NCBI GenBank assembly: GCA_048296855.1
Contig: CP182631.1
Reading direction: 5' to 3' (one strand)
DNA: 64,000 bases
Source of the DNA: Pseudocolwellia sp048296855
GTDB taxonomy: Bacteria; Pseudomonadota; Gammaproteobacteria; Enterobacterales; Alteromonadaceae
A model generated the notes under the pieces. The model made no database searches and was not told the DNA's origin. It saw only the letters and a program-made list of their open reading frames with translations. The first letter of the stretch is position 1; each line of letters starts with the position of its first letter. Positions 28,044 through 36,591 of the stretch are shown in pieces. A program made the translations under genes and the position numbers.

Positions 28044-29522
28044 ATGAATATTCAAAAAAAATTCTTTTTAATATTTTTTGGCTTTAGTTTGGTATTGGTT
28101 TTATTCCTTGTTTTACTTATGCAGTGGAGCCTTGGAAAAGGCATGATTGAATACGTTAATACTAAAGAAATAGAAACACTTACACCTGTAGTAAAAGAAC
28201 TCGCTACAGAATATCAAAAACATGATAATTGGCAGGGAATGAGCGGAAAGCATAACAAATTACGACACTTAATTTCAGAAAGCCTTTCGAACAGTGACTT
28301 TTCAACCAGACCACCCGCTTTAGGTTTTCAGCATAAAAGACCTTCGGAGTTACCGCCTCAAGATCGTGAGCATGGCAGAGCAAGAGATGGTTTTCCTTTA
28401 GGTGAGCATTTACCGCCACCACCACATTCTTCTGGTAGCGAAGCACATTATGCTTTATTTGACAGTAATAATGTTCTTATTGCAGGCAAGGCTTTCGAAA
28501 ACTTGGAATACAGCAAGAAAAAGATCCTTGTTAATAATAACACGGTAGGTTTTTTAGCGGTGTCTAAACGTAATCAGTTAACCCAAGGTTACGAGCTAGA
28601 TTTTATAGAGCAACAACGGCAGTATTTATGGCTGATCGGGATTCTTTTAATGGGGTTAGTTGCTTTAGTTGCTTTACCCTTAGCAAGGCATGTTGTTGAG
28701 CCTATTCGCTTAATTACCCGAGGTGTACATAAATTAACGCAGGGAGATTATCAACATCCAATTCATTTGAATCGACAAGACGAACTCGGTGAGCTGAGTC
28801 GCGACTATAATGAATTAGCGCTTACCTTATCGGAAAATGAAATAGCGAGAAAACGCTGGTTAGCTAATATCTCTCACGAGTTACGTACGCCTATTGCGAT
28901 TTTAAGTGGCGAGCTTGAGGCGATGCTTGATGGTATTAGGCCATTAACGCAAAGCAATATTTCTTCTGCAAATGACGAATTGAAACACTTAACACGTCTT
29001 ATTGAAGACCTACAACAACTCACTAGCGCTGATATTGGCGGCATGCGCTACCGTAAAAAACATGAAAACTTAGTCGAGTTATTACAAAGTGAAGAAGACA
29101 AATATCGTAGTTACTTGTCTGATGCTGACATGACATTGAGTGTAGATGTTAAGGATGAAAATATTGCTATTTATGTTGATAAAACAAGGCTGTATCAATT
29201 GTTTGAAAACATTATTAATAATGCCATTAAGTATTCAAATGGCACCAAATTTAAAATATCGTTAGGTGTTGAAGCAAAGGCTACAGAGCCCTTAGCGTTT
29301 ATTACTTTTGAAGATAATGGATGTGGAGTTGACGATAAGCACTTAGGTAACTTATTTGAACATCTATACCGTGTTGAAAATTCTAGAAATCGTAAAACAG
29401 GTGGTTCAGGTTTAGGTTTGTCTATATGCCGTCACATTGTTAATGCACATCAAGGTGAAATATTAGCTGAACATTCAAGTTTAGGCGGCTTAGCTATCGT
29501 GATTAAATTACCAATTTCCTAA
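28044..29522 (+). CDS. Sensor histidine kinase with Pro/His-rich periplasmic loop
   Basis: Membrane sensor kinase of the OmpR-partner (BaeS/CpxA-like) type. TM1 is at residues about 8-28, a periplasmic domain of about 160 residues follows, then TM2 (IGILLMGLVALVALPLA), HAMP, HisKA with the phospho-acceptor in NISHELRTP (His278), and an ATPase domain with NAIKYSN and GGSGLGLSI. The periplasmic domain has an unusual Pro/His/Arg-rich stretch (SELPPQDREHGRARDG, then HLPPPPHSSGS). The ATG at 28044 gives the first membrane helix; the longer frame from 28011 is less likely. 18 bp upstream of its response regulator. Confidence 0.92.
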   Translation: MNIQKKFFLIFFGFSLVLVLFLVLLMQWSLGKGMIEYVNTKEIETLTPVVKELATEYQKHDNWQGMSGKHNKLRHLISESLSNSDFSTRPPALGFQHKRPSELPPQDREHGRARDGFPLGEHLPPPPHSSGSEAHYALFDSNNVLIAGKAFENLEYSKKKILVNNNTVGFLAVSKRNQLTQGYELDFIEQQRQYLWLIGILLMGLVALVALPLARHVVEPIRLITRGVHKLTQGDYQHPIHLNRQDELGELSRDYNELALTLSENEIARKRWLANISHELRTPIAILSGELEAMLDGIRPLTQSNISSANDELKHLTRLIEDLQQLTSADIGGMRYRKKHENLVELLQSEEDKYRSYLSDADMTLSVDVKDENIAIYVDKTRLYQLFENIINNAIKYSNGTKFKISLGVEAKATEPLAFITFEDNGCGVDDKHLGNLFEHLYRVENSRNRKTGGSGLGLSICRHIVNAHQGEILAEHSSLGGLAIVIKLPIS

Positions 29523-29540
29523 AATAATTAGAGAACGTAT

Positions 29541-30206
29541 ATGACAAATTCAATATTGATCGTAGAAGATGAAGTAAAACTTGCAAACTTGTTACACGAC
29601 TACTTTGAGAATTCAGACTTTATACCTCACTTAATTCATCATGGTGACGAGGTGATACCATGGGTAAAAGAGCATAATCCCAACGTTATTTTACTCGATG
29701 TTATGTTACCTGGTAAAAACGGCATTGATCTTTGCAAAGAAATTCGCCAATTTTCAAATATTCCTATTTTAATGGTTACTGCAAAAACCGATGAAATAGA
29801 TCGTCTTTTAGGGCTAGAGTTAGGCGCTGATGACTATATTTGTAAGCCTTTTAGTTTTAGGGAAGTAGTTGCTAGAGTTAAGGCCGTATTACGAAGAATT
29901 CAGCATGTAGATAACAATCTTAATATGTTGCAGCTTGATGAACATCGTTTTACGGTTACGTTGAATCAGCAAGAGGTCACATTAACTTCAGTTGAGTTTC
30001 AATTACTGAAGCCTTTAGTGAATAAGCCAGAACGTATTTTTACGCGAACACAGTTGATGGAAAATATGTATTCAGATCACCGTATTGTTAATAATCGTAC
30101 TATCGATAGTCACATAAAAAAACTACGTAAAAAGCTCTTAAGCATTAGTGATGGTAAAGATTGGATTGAATCAGTATATGGCACAGGTTACCGTTTAGTT
30201 TTATAA
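29541..30206 (+). CDS. OmpR/BaeR-type response regulator
   Basis: A 221-aa two-component regulator: receiver domain with acidic pocket VEDE and phospho-acceptor Asp53 in ILLDVMLPG, Lys in CKPFSFRE, then a winged-helix DNA-binding domain ending VYGTGYRLVL. OmpR-family proteins bind tandem direct repeats with a period of about 10-11 bp, which matches the boxes at 27960, 30238 and 31162. Same operon as the kinase upstream. Confidence 0.94.
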   Translation: MTNSILIVEDEVKLANLLHDYFENSDFIPHLIHHGDEVIPWVKEHNPNVILLDVMLPGKNGIDLCKEIRQFSNIPILMVTAKTDEIDRLLGLELGADDYICKPFSFREVVARVKAVLRRIQHVDNNLNMLQLDEHRFTVTLNQQEVTLTSVEFQLLKPLVNKPERIFTRTQLMENMYSDHRIVNNRTIDSHIKKLRKKLLSISDGKDWIESVYGTGYRLVL

Positions 30207-30237
30207 AAAAACGCTCATTTTAAACTTCCTTTTTTTG

Positions 30238-30256
30238 TGCACATTGTTTGCAAATT
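30238..30256 (+). promoter_or_regulatory. Direct-repeat regulatory box 2 (before the EF-hand gene)
   Basis: TGCACATT-GTT-TGCAAATT, same 11-bp period as box 1 with one mismatch in the second repeat, followed after 7 bp by TATTCT (30264-30269). The EF-hand gene starts at 30308, so the promoter would give a leader of about 30 bases. Confidence 0.72.
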
Positions 30257-30307
30257 CTCTTGTTATTCTTAGCTTGAAAGTTAAATTAACAAGTACAGGA
30301 AATTCTT

Positions 30308-30616
30308 ATGAGCATTTATAACAAATCAATTATTGCAATTACGCTATTAATAGCAGCAACCGCCTCTGTTCAGGCAAATGATACAATGCAAGAAAAAATG
30401 GGAGGACATCAACGACCTAGTTTTGAATCGATAGACGCTAACGCAGATGGAGATATTGATCTTGATGAGTTTTCATTACAGGAACTTCCTCATGGTGATC
30501 ACCAAACGGTGTTTACTAGCATAGACACTGATAATAATGGTGTTATAAGCCAAGAAGAATTTGATAACCATAAACCACCACATCCTAAACATGGAAAAGG
30601 CAAGCATCATGATTAA
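30308..30616 (+). CDS. Secreted EF-hand calcium-binding protein
   Basis: A 102-aa protein with a signal peptide (cleavage near AASVQA-ND, residues 23-24) and two canonical EF-hand loops: residues 43-54 (DANADGDIDLDE) and 73-84 (DTDNNGVISQEE). It ends in a Pro/His/Lys tail (HPKHGKGKHHD). It probably works in the periplasm as a calcium sensor or buffer. It has its own response-regulator-type box upstream and overlaps the next gene by 8 bp. The target is unknown. Confidence 0.88.
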   Translation: MSIYNKSIIAITLLIAATASVQANDTMQEKMGGHQRPSFESIDANADGDIDLDEFSLQELPHGDHQTVFTSIDTDNNGVISQEEFDNHKPPHPKHGKGKHHD

Positions 30617-31073
30617 TTCAATAAATTCTGGTATGCCAATGCCGCCACCACCACGTTCAGATCAAAAGTTAACAGAAGAGCAGCAAAGCTTGATCTCTGA
30701 AACTTTGTCAAAATTTGACGCTGAAAATATTAATGAAACCGATGCGCTGAGTATTATTGATGCATTTTCTCAAGCTGGAATTCAACCGGGTGAAGCGCTT
30801 GAAAAAGCAATGTCGTCATTTGGTTTTGATGCTAAAACATTAGGGGATCTTGCTGACGTAAAAGGGCAAGGGGGAATGCCACCGCCACCACCTAAGCAAA
30901 GCACTGAAGAAATAACGTCTATGGTAGATTATCTAAAAGAGCTTTTAGATGAGAAGCTAGCAACGGGTAGCGACAGTGTACTCAGTGATGAAGATAAACA
31001 GTCAATTTTGGCTCAAGTCTTTGAAAAATTTGATATAGAAAGCGGCGAGTCTATTATTAATACCACAGCATAA
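30609..31073 (+). CDS. Pro-rich helical protein, possibly EF-hand related
   Basis: A 154-aa protein without signal peptide. It has two short polyproline runs (GMPMPPPPRSD near residue 8, GGMPPPPPKQ near residue 90), each followed by helical segments with Asp/Asn-rich turns (KFDAENINETDA, KFDIESGES) that look like degenerate EF-hands. The ATG at 30609 overlaps the end of the EF-hand gene and has AAAAGG 8 bp upstream; in-frame starts at 30561 and 30591 are less likely. I recall similar uncharacterised proteins in marine gammaproteobacteria. Function unknown. Confidence 0.7.
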   Translation: MINSINSGMPMPPPPRSDQKLTEEQQSLISETLSKFDAENINETDALSIIDAFSQAGIQPGEALEKAMSSFGFDAKTLGDLADVKGQGGMPPPPPKQSTEEITSMVDYLKELLDEKLATGSDSVLSDEDKQSILAQVFEKFDIESGESIINTTA

Positions 31074-31116
31074 AACTTGATTACTGATTTATGGTCATTA
31101 AACGTATAAAAACGAG

Positions 31117-31146
31117 AGCCACTTTTTAATAGGAAGTGGCTTTTTT
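31117..31146 (+). terminator. Intrinsic terminator
   Basis: Stem AGCCACTT / AAGTGGCT followed by TTTTTT, 44 bp after the Pro-rich gene. It separates that transcript from the YHYH-gene promoter that starts immediately downstream. Confidence 0.82.
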
Positions 31147-31161
31147 ATATTCCTTATTTTA

Positions 31162-31180
31162 TGCACATTGTTTGCACATT
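31162..31180 (+). promoter_or_regulatory. Direct-repeat regulatory box 3 (before the YHYH gene)
   Basis: TGCACATT-GTT-TGCACATT, identical in layout to box 1, followed after 7 bp by TAGTAT (31188-31193; an alternative TATTAG starts 3 bp earlier). It lies just after a terminator and 62 bp before the YHYH lipoprotein start. Confidence 0.75.
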
Positions 31181-31241
31181 AACCTATTAGTATTACCAGC
31201 ATAGTAATAGTTGGTATTACCCTGTTGGAGTCGATATAACA

Positions 31242-32528
31242 ATGAAACATTCTCTTTTTTCCACTAAAAATAAAGCCAGTTTTCAAAACAGCGTAAGCTT
31301 TACATTATCAAGTTTGGTTCTGGCTTGTTCACTTGCTGCTTGTGGTGGCAGTAGTACGAATGAAACGCAAACGAGTGTTGAATCTAATACTGCACCTGTT
31401 GCTAATGCGGGGGCAGATCAAACCCTTTTTATTGGTAGTACGGTAACGCTTTCAGGTGCACAAAGTACTGATGCAGATGGCGACACATTAAGTTATTCGT
31501 GGAATTTATCTACTTTACCTAATGGTAGTGTTTCTGAATTGTCTAGTGATACTGAGCTTTCTACATCATTTATTGCTGATGTTGCGGGCCTTTATGTTGT
31601 GTCGTTAATGGTTAACGACGCTAGCGAAAACAGTGAAATTGACAGTGTTAACATTCTTGTATCAAACGTTACTCAAGGCTATACAGACGGTGTTTTATGT
31701 GATTATAGTTACGATGCCTATAATGATTCTGACTCGGTGCAACTAAACAGTACCGTAACTTGGACATGTAGCGATGAAGAGCGAGAATTAACGTCTAATG
31801 GTGTTCCAGACCACGCGGTAGGCACTTTTCCTAATACTAATAACCCCAATACGATAACAGAACAAAGTGTAGCCGAAAGTTATAGCTTAGCACCTGTTGA
31901 AACGACTGTTGCTACAACATTAGGTGGACCTGCAGGTCCTACGGGATACGTACTAAATGGCGTGAAAATTGATGCTAATACCGCTGGAAGTTGTGACGAT
32001 TCAGGCGATAACTGTAGTTTGATAGGTAATGAAGGTAACTGGCATATTGAGGCGTTAGGACATAATAGTTTTAATTTCGGTACCGATGACAACAATGCGC
32101 ATGTACAGCCCGGAGGTGTTTATCATTATCATGGTATGCCTGAAGGTTTTGTAACTAAGCAAGGCGGTGACAATACCACTATGACCATTATTGGTTGGGC
32201 GGCAGATGGATTTCCTATTTACGCACGCTATGGCTATAGCATTGCTAGTGATAATACCTCTCCCCTTAAGTCAATGACGGGAAGTTATCAGTTAGTTACT
32301 GAAGTTAGTGAATCAAGACCATCTGTTGATACGTATGCCTTAGGTACCTTTGGTGAAGATTGGGAATATGTTGCTGGTTCAGGTGATTTAGATGAATGTA
32401 ACGGGCGAGTGGGCGTTACGCCAGAATTTCCAGCAGGTATATATCATTATTACGCCACAGACAGCTATCCGTACTTGCAACGTTGTGTAAAAGGAGAAGT
32501 TGAAGCGGGCAGTGTGCCACCACGCTAA
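31242..32528 (+). CDS. YHYH-domain lipoprotein with PKD-like N-terminal domain
   Basis: A 428-aa secreted lipoprotein with lipobox LAAC (Cys near residue 34). After a Ser/Thr-rich linker a PKD/cadherin-like domain follows (APVANAGADQTLFIGSTVTL), then a C-terminal YHYH domain with the hallmark YHYHGMPEGF and a second YHYY near the end. The biochemical role of YHYH domains is not established to my knowledge; the His/Tyr clusters suggest metal binding. It is under the same kind of promoter box as the kinase and EF-hand genes. Confidence 0.88.
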   Translation: MKHSLFSTKNKASFQNSVSFTLSSLVLACSLAACGGSSTNETQTSVESNTAPVANAGADQTLFIGSTVTLSGAQSTDADGDTLSYSWNLSTLPNGSVSELSSDTELSTSFIADVAGLYVVSLMVNDASENSEIDSVNILVSNVTQGYTDGVLCDYSYDAYNDSDSVQLNSTVTWTCSDEERELTSNGVPDHAVGTFPNTNNPNTITEQSVAESYSLAPVETTVATTLGGPAGPTGYVLNGVKIDANTAGSCDDSGDNCSLIGNEGNWHIEALGHNSFNFGTDDNNAHVQPGGVYHYHGMPEGFVTKQGGDNTTMTIIGWAADGFPIYARYGYSIASDNTSPLKSMTGSYQLVTEVSESRPSVDTYALGTFGEDWEYVAGSGDLDECNGRVGVTPEFPAGIYHYYATDSYPYLQRCVKGEVEAGSVPPR

Positions 32529-32539
32529 ATCATTAAATT

Positions 32540-32567
32540 TTAAGACTCTTTTGTTAAAGAGTCTTAA
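32540..32567 (+). terminator. Hairpin between YHYH gene and next gene
   Basis: Perfect 12-bp stem TTAAGACTCTTT / AAAGAGTCTTAA with a TGTT loop, 11 bp after the YHYH stop and 36 bp before the next start. It lacks a following U-tract, so it may be a partial terminator that reduces expression of the downstream gene or a stabilising hairpin. Confidence 0.55.
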
Positions 32568-32603
32568 ACCTATAGCCCTTTTAAATAATGAGAGATCTTT
32601 TTC

Positions 32604-33131
32604 ATGAAAAATATAAAAATTGGTTTCATTGCAATAGTGAGCTTACTAACTAGCATGTTTGTATCAAGCCATTTGTATGCCCACGTCATGGTTGCTCAAC
32701 ACGGAACACTCAATGTTATTGATAATAAAGTATTTATGGTGCTTTCATTACCCGTTTCAGCTTTTGAGGGAGTGGACGATGATAATGACGGAAAACTGTC
32801 TAAAACCGAATTTACTCGCCATCGTACAGTGATTAGTAATCTTATTCATAAGCGTGTTGTACTTAAAGAAAATAATGACAAGTTGGTATTGCAAGACATG
32901 CTACTTTCACCCGTTGTATCTCATCAGTCGTCAAAATCACCTGTTTCACAATTAATTGTAATGGGGCGTTATAGTTTAGCGGATCCTTTTAGTCAGTTAG
33001 AGTATGAAGTAGATCTTTTTGGTACAGAGCCAACTGAACAATTATTGGAAGTTACTGCTACCCGTAAAAGTGACCAAAAGAAACAACTTATAAAACTAAC
33101 AGTTAAAGGTTCGAGTATCTCTATATTTTAA
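32604..33131 (+). CDS. Periplasmic protein with single EF-hand-like motif
   Basis: A 175-aa protein with signal peptide (SSHLYA-HV, cleavage near residue 26), so the mature protein starts HVMVAQHGTLN. One EF-hand loop (DDDNDGKLSKTE) is near residue 59. The rest is beta-rich. No family name is known to me. It follows the YHYH gene by 75 bp with no separate response-regulator box, so it is probably read from the YHYH promoter and belongs to the same putative calcium- or metal-related regulon. Confidence 0.75.
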   Translation: MKNIKIGFIAIVSLLTSMFVSSHLYAHVMVAQHGTLNVIDNKVFMVLSLPVSAFEGVDDDNDGKLSKTEFTRHRTVISNLIHKRVVLKENNDKLVLQDMLLSPVVSHQSSKSPVSQLIVMGRYSLADPFSQLEYEVDLFGTEPTEQLLEVTATRKSDQKKQLIKLTVKGSSISIF

Positions 33132-33210
33132 TAAACGATAGAAGGAATGGGTAGTCTGGTTTGAAGTCTAATTGGCCGTGAGTTTTTTGTAGCATGTATT
33201 TTGTAATATA

Positions 33211-33402
33211 TACCCGTTATCGATCAAGATGTGTATTTCAGAGCGCTTGATGGATATCAATTCATCATAACGAGGGGTTACAATCAGCTATTTGTTGTTG
33301 CTCTTTTACATAGAGTAACTATGCCGCAAGTGCAAGGCCTACATTAAATCGCGTTTGACTCGAACAAAATTTAAACATGAAAGTTCAACAGACTCTAGCA
33401 TT
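33211..33402. repeat. R1 left end joined to R2-type end
   Basis: Starts TACCCGTTATC after TA and continues GTATTTCAGAGCGCTTGA as in other R1 copies up to about 33270. The right part (from about 33346: TTAAATCGCGTTTGACTCGA, then AAAGTTCAACAGACTCTAGC) matches an inverted R2 end as seen at 45310-45361. It appears to be a composite or nested pair of decayed elements between convergent genes; it has no reading frame. Confidence 0.6.
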
Positions 33403-34123
33403 AAAATTCATACTCTATAGCAAAGCGTAGGGTATGATTTTTTCCTTTATGAGACACTTCAGAAATAAACCCTGCTTCCCATTTTAATTGTTTTTGTCCT
33501 TCAAATCGGTGAACCCCCATAAAACCTGGACCTAAACCTACAAAGTTTTCTCCAGTATAAATTTCAAGGGAAGGTTGCAATTCAGGTAGGTATCTATAAC
33601 GATATTGCGCTCTAAATTCTAATTCCCATTCGTCTTGAATATCTTTTCCCCACTCTTTAATCGCGAAAAGGTTTAGTGTTAGGCTATTTTTATTCAATTC
33701 TTTTTCAAAAATAAGGCCCATAGTTGCTTCGTAAATATTTAAGCTTCTTTGTTTTTCAAGTTCAAAAAGTACTCCCCAGTCGGCCCAAAATTGACCTTGT
33801 TCTGTTAGCATCCAGCGGGCTTCTATTTCAGTAGCTTGTAATTCAAAATTCCCTGTTTCATCTCTTTCTCCAATTATAAAATATTCAACGGCTAGATCTT
33901 CTAATAGTGATAGACCGTAGCCAATACGTTGCGCTAAAACGTTATCAGCACTTGTTTGACTAGACATTAAGCGCCATTCAATACTTTGTTCATTCGCTAC
34001 TACGTAGGGATGATATATTTTGTCTACCACCATACCGTCAGCTAATACTATGGGGCTGGTAAATGTTGCCATCATTAAAGTGAACATTAAGGCGAGTAAT
34101 GTGTTTATTTTTTTATTTCTCAT
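33401..34123 (-). CDS. Predicted outer-membrane beta-barrel protein
   Basis: A 240-aa protein with a signal peptide (SPIVLA-DG, residue 29) and alternating amphipathic strands ending in a C-terminal Phe (FAIEYEF), as in outer-membrane barrels. I do not recognise a named family. It overlaps the FTR1-like gene by 11 bp and is the last gene of the operon that starts with the response regulator at 37251. A role in metal passage or sensing at the outer membrane is inference from its neighbours. Confidence 0.7.
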   Translation of the reverse strand: MRNKKINTLLALMFTLMMATFTSPIVLADGMVVDKIYHPYVVANEQSIEWRLMSSQTSADNVLAQRIGYGLSLLEDLAVEYFIIGERDETGNFELQATEIEARWMLTEQGQFWADWGVLFELEKQRSLNIYEATMGLIFEKELNKNSLTLNLFAIKEWGKDIQDEWELEFRAQYRYRYLPELQPSLEIYTGENFVGLGPGFMGVHRFEGQKQLKWEAGFISEVSHKGKNHTLRFAIEYEF

Positions 34124-34895
34124 AGTGGTTCTTCTCTATGAATGCTTTGGTTAAGGCTTGCGTGATGAAAGGTAACGTAAAAGCTAAACCGTATATTACG
34201 AGGAATAACAGTGAAGGAGATTCTTCGTATCCTATTAGGGCTTTAAGTACATGACCATATTCTGAATTGTCTTGTACGAATGCACCTAAGTTTACAATGG
34301 GGGGGCCAACGTCAATTAAGTCTACTTGTGATAGATAAGTAGTTATTTGGCTTATTTGTCCGGCGAGAAATAAGGCCCAAAAAACGTTGATGAGTCTATT
34401 TTTATTTCGCTCTATTATTTCTGTCAAGATAAAAGAAAATAAGGTGCTAAAGCTAGCACAAATTCCTACCCCAATAATACAACCAATAAATATGTTCATA
34501 TGATTGTTTTGGCGCTGAAAATACACATCAAAAAATATTAAAAATGCACTGGCTTTTAAAACGATAAAAGCACCAACACCTAATAAGAACATGTCTTTAG
34601 TGTGTGATGACAACAAACTGTTTTTAGAAGTTGATGAGTTAATAAAAAATAAAAAGCAATAGGTAATAAAAAGTAGGGCAACAAAGGTACGTTCAATGCC
34701 AGTACCTTCGAACATTTCACTTACGTATGGTGCTGCGAGAAAAAACAATAAACTACTGAATATCCCGAACGAAATCGCAGACGATAAATATGAAAAGCTT
34801 AAGGTTTTATTTTTTAAAAATACCTGTAAATAACTTAATAAAATAAAAATAGGTAATAAGTCGCGTAAAAATAAAATAACGGTATTAATTATCAT
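34113..34895 (-). CDS. FTR1-family-like permease lacking the REXXE motifs
   Basis: A 260-aa protein with about seven hydrophobic helices. Its layout, and a cupredoxin gene immediately upstream (ATGA overlap), suggest the FTR1/EfeU iron permease family. However, the iron-binding REGLE of helix 1 is replaced by RDLLP (residues about 11-15) and the helix-4 motif appears as KASAF, so the conserved acidic residues are missing. It may transport something else or act as a sensor. Family assignment is therefore tentative. Confidence 0.55.
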   Translation of the reverse strand: MIINTVILFLRDLLPIFILLSYLQVFLKNKTLSFSYLSSAISFGIFSSLLFFLAAPYVSEMFEGTGIERTFVALLFITYCFLFFINSSTSKNSLLSSHTKDMFLLGVGAFIVLKASAFLIFFDVYFQRQNNHMNIFIGCIIGVGICASFSTLFSFILTEIIERNKNRLINVFWALFLAGQISQITTYLSQVDLIDVGPPIVNLGAFVQDNSEYGHVLKALIGYEESPSLLFLVIYGLAFTLPFITQALTKAFIEKNHYEK

Positions 34896-35278
34896 GGCGT
34901 TTCCTCCACTACAATAATTTTACCTCTGGCGGTATTCGGGTGAAATTCGCCAAAATATTCATAAGTGCCTACGGGTAATGGTCCAACATATATGGTGGAT
35001 TTTTTACCGGAAAAAATAACTTTTTCTCTATTTAGGTCAAAACTGTCAAATTCTTCAGCGACATTATCTTTGTTTTCGATAATAATTTTTACTTTTATAT
35101 TAGCAGGTATAGCCAGTGTTGAAGGTGTAAAAATATGGTCTTTAATAGTGAGGTAATACACTTTGTTTTTAGCACAAGCATATTGACTCCAAATGCTTGC
35201 TATAAAAAGTGCGGCATATAATAACTGGCTTACTGTTGAATAAAGTAAAGGTGTTAGTATGTTACGTTGTGGCTGCAT
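34892..35278 (-). CDS. Cupredoxin-domain periplasmic protein
   Basis: A 128-aa protein with a hydrophobic N-terminal signal (cleavage near YACA-KN) and a cupredoxin_1-type domain like the N-terminal domain of EfeO (PANIKVKIIIENKD, EEFDSFDLNREKVI, YEYFGEFHPNTARGKIIV). No classical type-1 copper ligand set (Cys plus Met) is visible, as is usual for this group. The ATG at 35278 was chosen: it overlaps the kinase stop as TAATG and yields the signal peptide. It probably acts with the FTR1-like permease. Confidence 0.78.
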   Translation of the reverse strand: MQPQRNILTPLLYSTVSQLLYAALFIASIWSQYACAKNKVYYLTIKDHIFTPSTLAIPANIKVKIIIENKDNVAEEFDSFDLNREKVIFSGKKSTIYVGPLPVGTYEYFGEFHPNTARGKIIVVEETP

Positions 35279-36591
35279 TATTGAACACCCACTAATGAAA
35301 TAGGAAAAACAACGGTGACACATAATCCACCAAGCGATGAACGTGAGCAAGATATTTCACCGTTATGTAAAGTCGTTATATGTTTGACTATTGATAAGCC
35401 TAAACCCGAACCTTTAATGTGAGAGTGCTGGGAGTCAACTCGATAAAAACGTTCATAAATTTTAGGAAGCTCTTCATCACTAATTCCTGGGCCTGAATCT
35501 TCAACGCTGACTTTAATTGAGTTATTTTCATGGGTAATAGTCAGTTTAATTTCAGACTTGTTACCACTGTATTTTATTGCATTTTTTAGTAAATTTTCAA
35601 ACAAGGTGTATAAAGCGAAGTAGTTTCCTAACAAACTATTTTTATTGGCTGTTTCTAACGAAATATTTTGTTGATGAGCCGATAGTAAATCAAAGTTACT
35701 GCCGATCACGTCTTGTAGAATAACTTCTAGATCAACCGTTTCTGTTTTTTGGTTAAAGTTTTCTGGCGTAAAGCGATATAGCGCAATAATTTGTTCGATA
35801 ACATGAGCCATTCGATCAACGTTTTGTTGAAGTTCGGTAAACTCTGTAATGGTTAGTTTGTTATTTTCAAAAGACTTTTGAATATTATGCGCATTTATTT
35901 TTAGTACGCTAATAGGTGTGCGTAATTCATGAGCTGTGTTGGCGGTGAGTTGTTTTTCTCGATCGAATGAATCTGAAAGTCGAACCAATAATTGATTAAG
36001 GCGATTAAGCACTGGAGCTAATTCAATTGGGGGTTTGGTTAAGGTGACTTCTGATAAGTCGTCGGTGTTTTTGTTTTTTAATTGTTGAGACAAACTCACT
36101 AAAGGCTTTAAGCTTTTATTAATAATATAAAAAACAATTAATGCAATAAAAGGTAAAGCAAATAGGAGGGGAGTGGTAATAACAAATAAAATAGACTCTG
36201 CCGACTCAATTCTTGACGACATAGGTTGTGCTACTAATATTTCAAAGGCGTTTTCTTTTAAAGAATAGGTTTTCCATCGTTTACCACCAAAAAATACCTC
36301 GTTGTTATATTTTGACGAAGCATTAAATTTTGAGCTTGGCATTTGTTCGCTTTTACTGACTAATACGCCATTTTTAAATACTTGAAAGGCAAAAGCATCG
36401 TCTATTGTTGAAGGTAATGTTTGATTAGATTTACTCATAGCTAAAACGAAAGTTGCAATGGAATGAAGTTCTTGATCGAATATTATGTCGAGCTGCTTAA
36501 CCGTATTTTTATACCCGTATAAAGCTGAAAAAAACGAAGCTAACATTACCGCAGATATAATAAGGGTAATAAGTTGCTTTTTTATCGACAT
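35278..36591 (-). CDS. Sensor histidine kinase (QseC/PmrB-like)
   Basis: A 437-aa membrane kinase with TM1 near residues 8-26, a periplasmic region of about 110 residues, TM2 (ITTPLLFALPFIALIVFYI), HAMP, HisKA with His221 in ANTAHELRTP, and an ATPase domain with NLLKNAIKYSG, DSGPGISDEEL and GSGLGLSI. It immediately follows its response regulator and overlaps the cupredoxin gene, so the system probably controls this metal-related operon. Confidence 0.92.
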   Translation of the reverse strand: MSIKKQLITLIISAVMLASFFSALYGYKNTVKQLDIIFDQELHSIATFVLAMSKSNQTLPSTIDDAFAFQVFKNGVLVSKSEQMPSSKFNASSKYNNEVFFGGKRWKTYSLKENAFEILVAQPMSSRIESAESILFVITTPLLFALPFIALIVFYIINKSLKPLVSLSQQLKNKNTDDLSEVTLTKPPIELAPVLNRLNQLLVRLSDSFDREKQLTANTAHELRTPISVLKINAHNIQKSFENNKLTITEFTELQQNVDRMAHVIEQIIALYRFTPENFNQKTETVDLEVILQDVIGSNFDLLSAHQQNISLETANKNSLLGNYFALYTLFENLLKNAIKYSGNKSEIKLTITHENNSIKVSVEDSGPGISDEELPKIYERFYRVDSQHSHIKGSGLGLSIVKHITTLHNGEISCSRSSLGGLCVTVVFPISLVGVQ

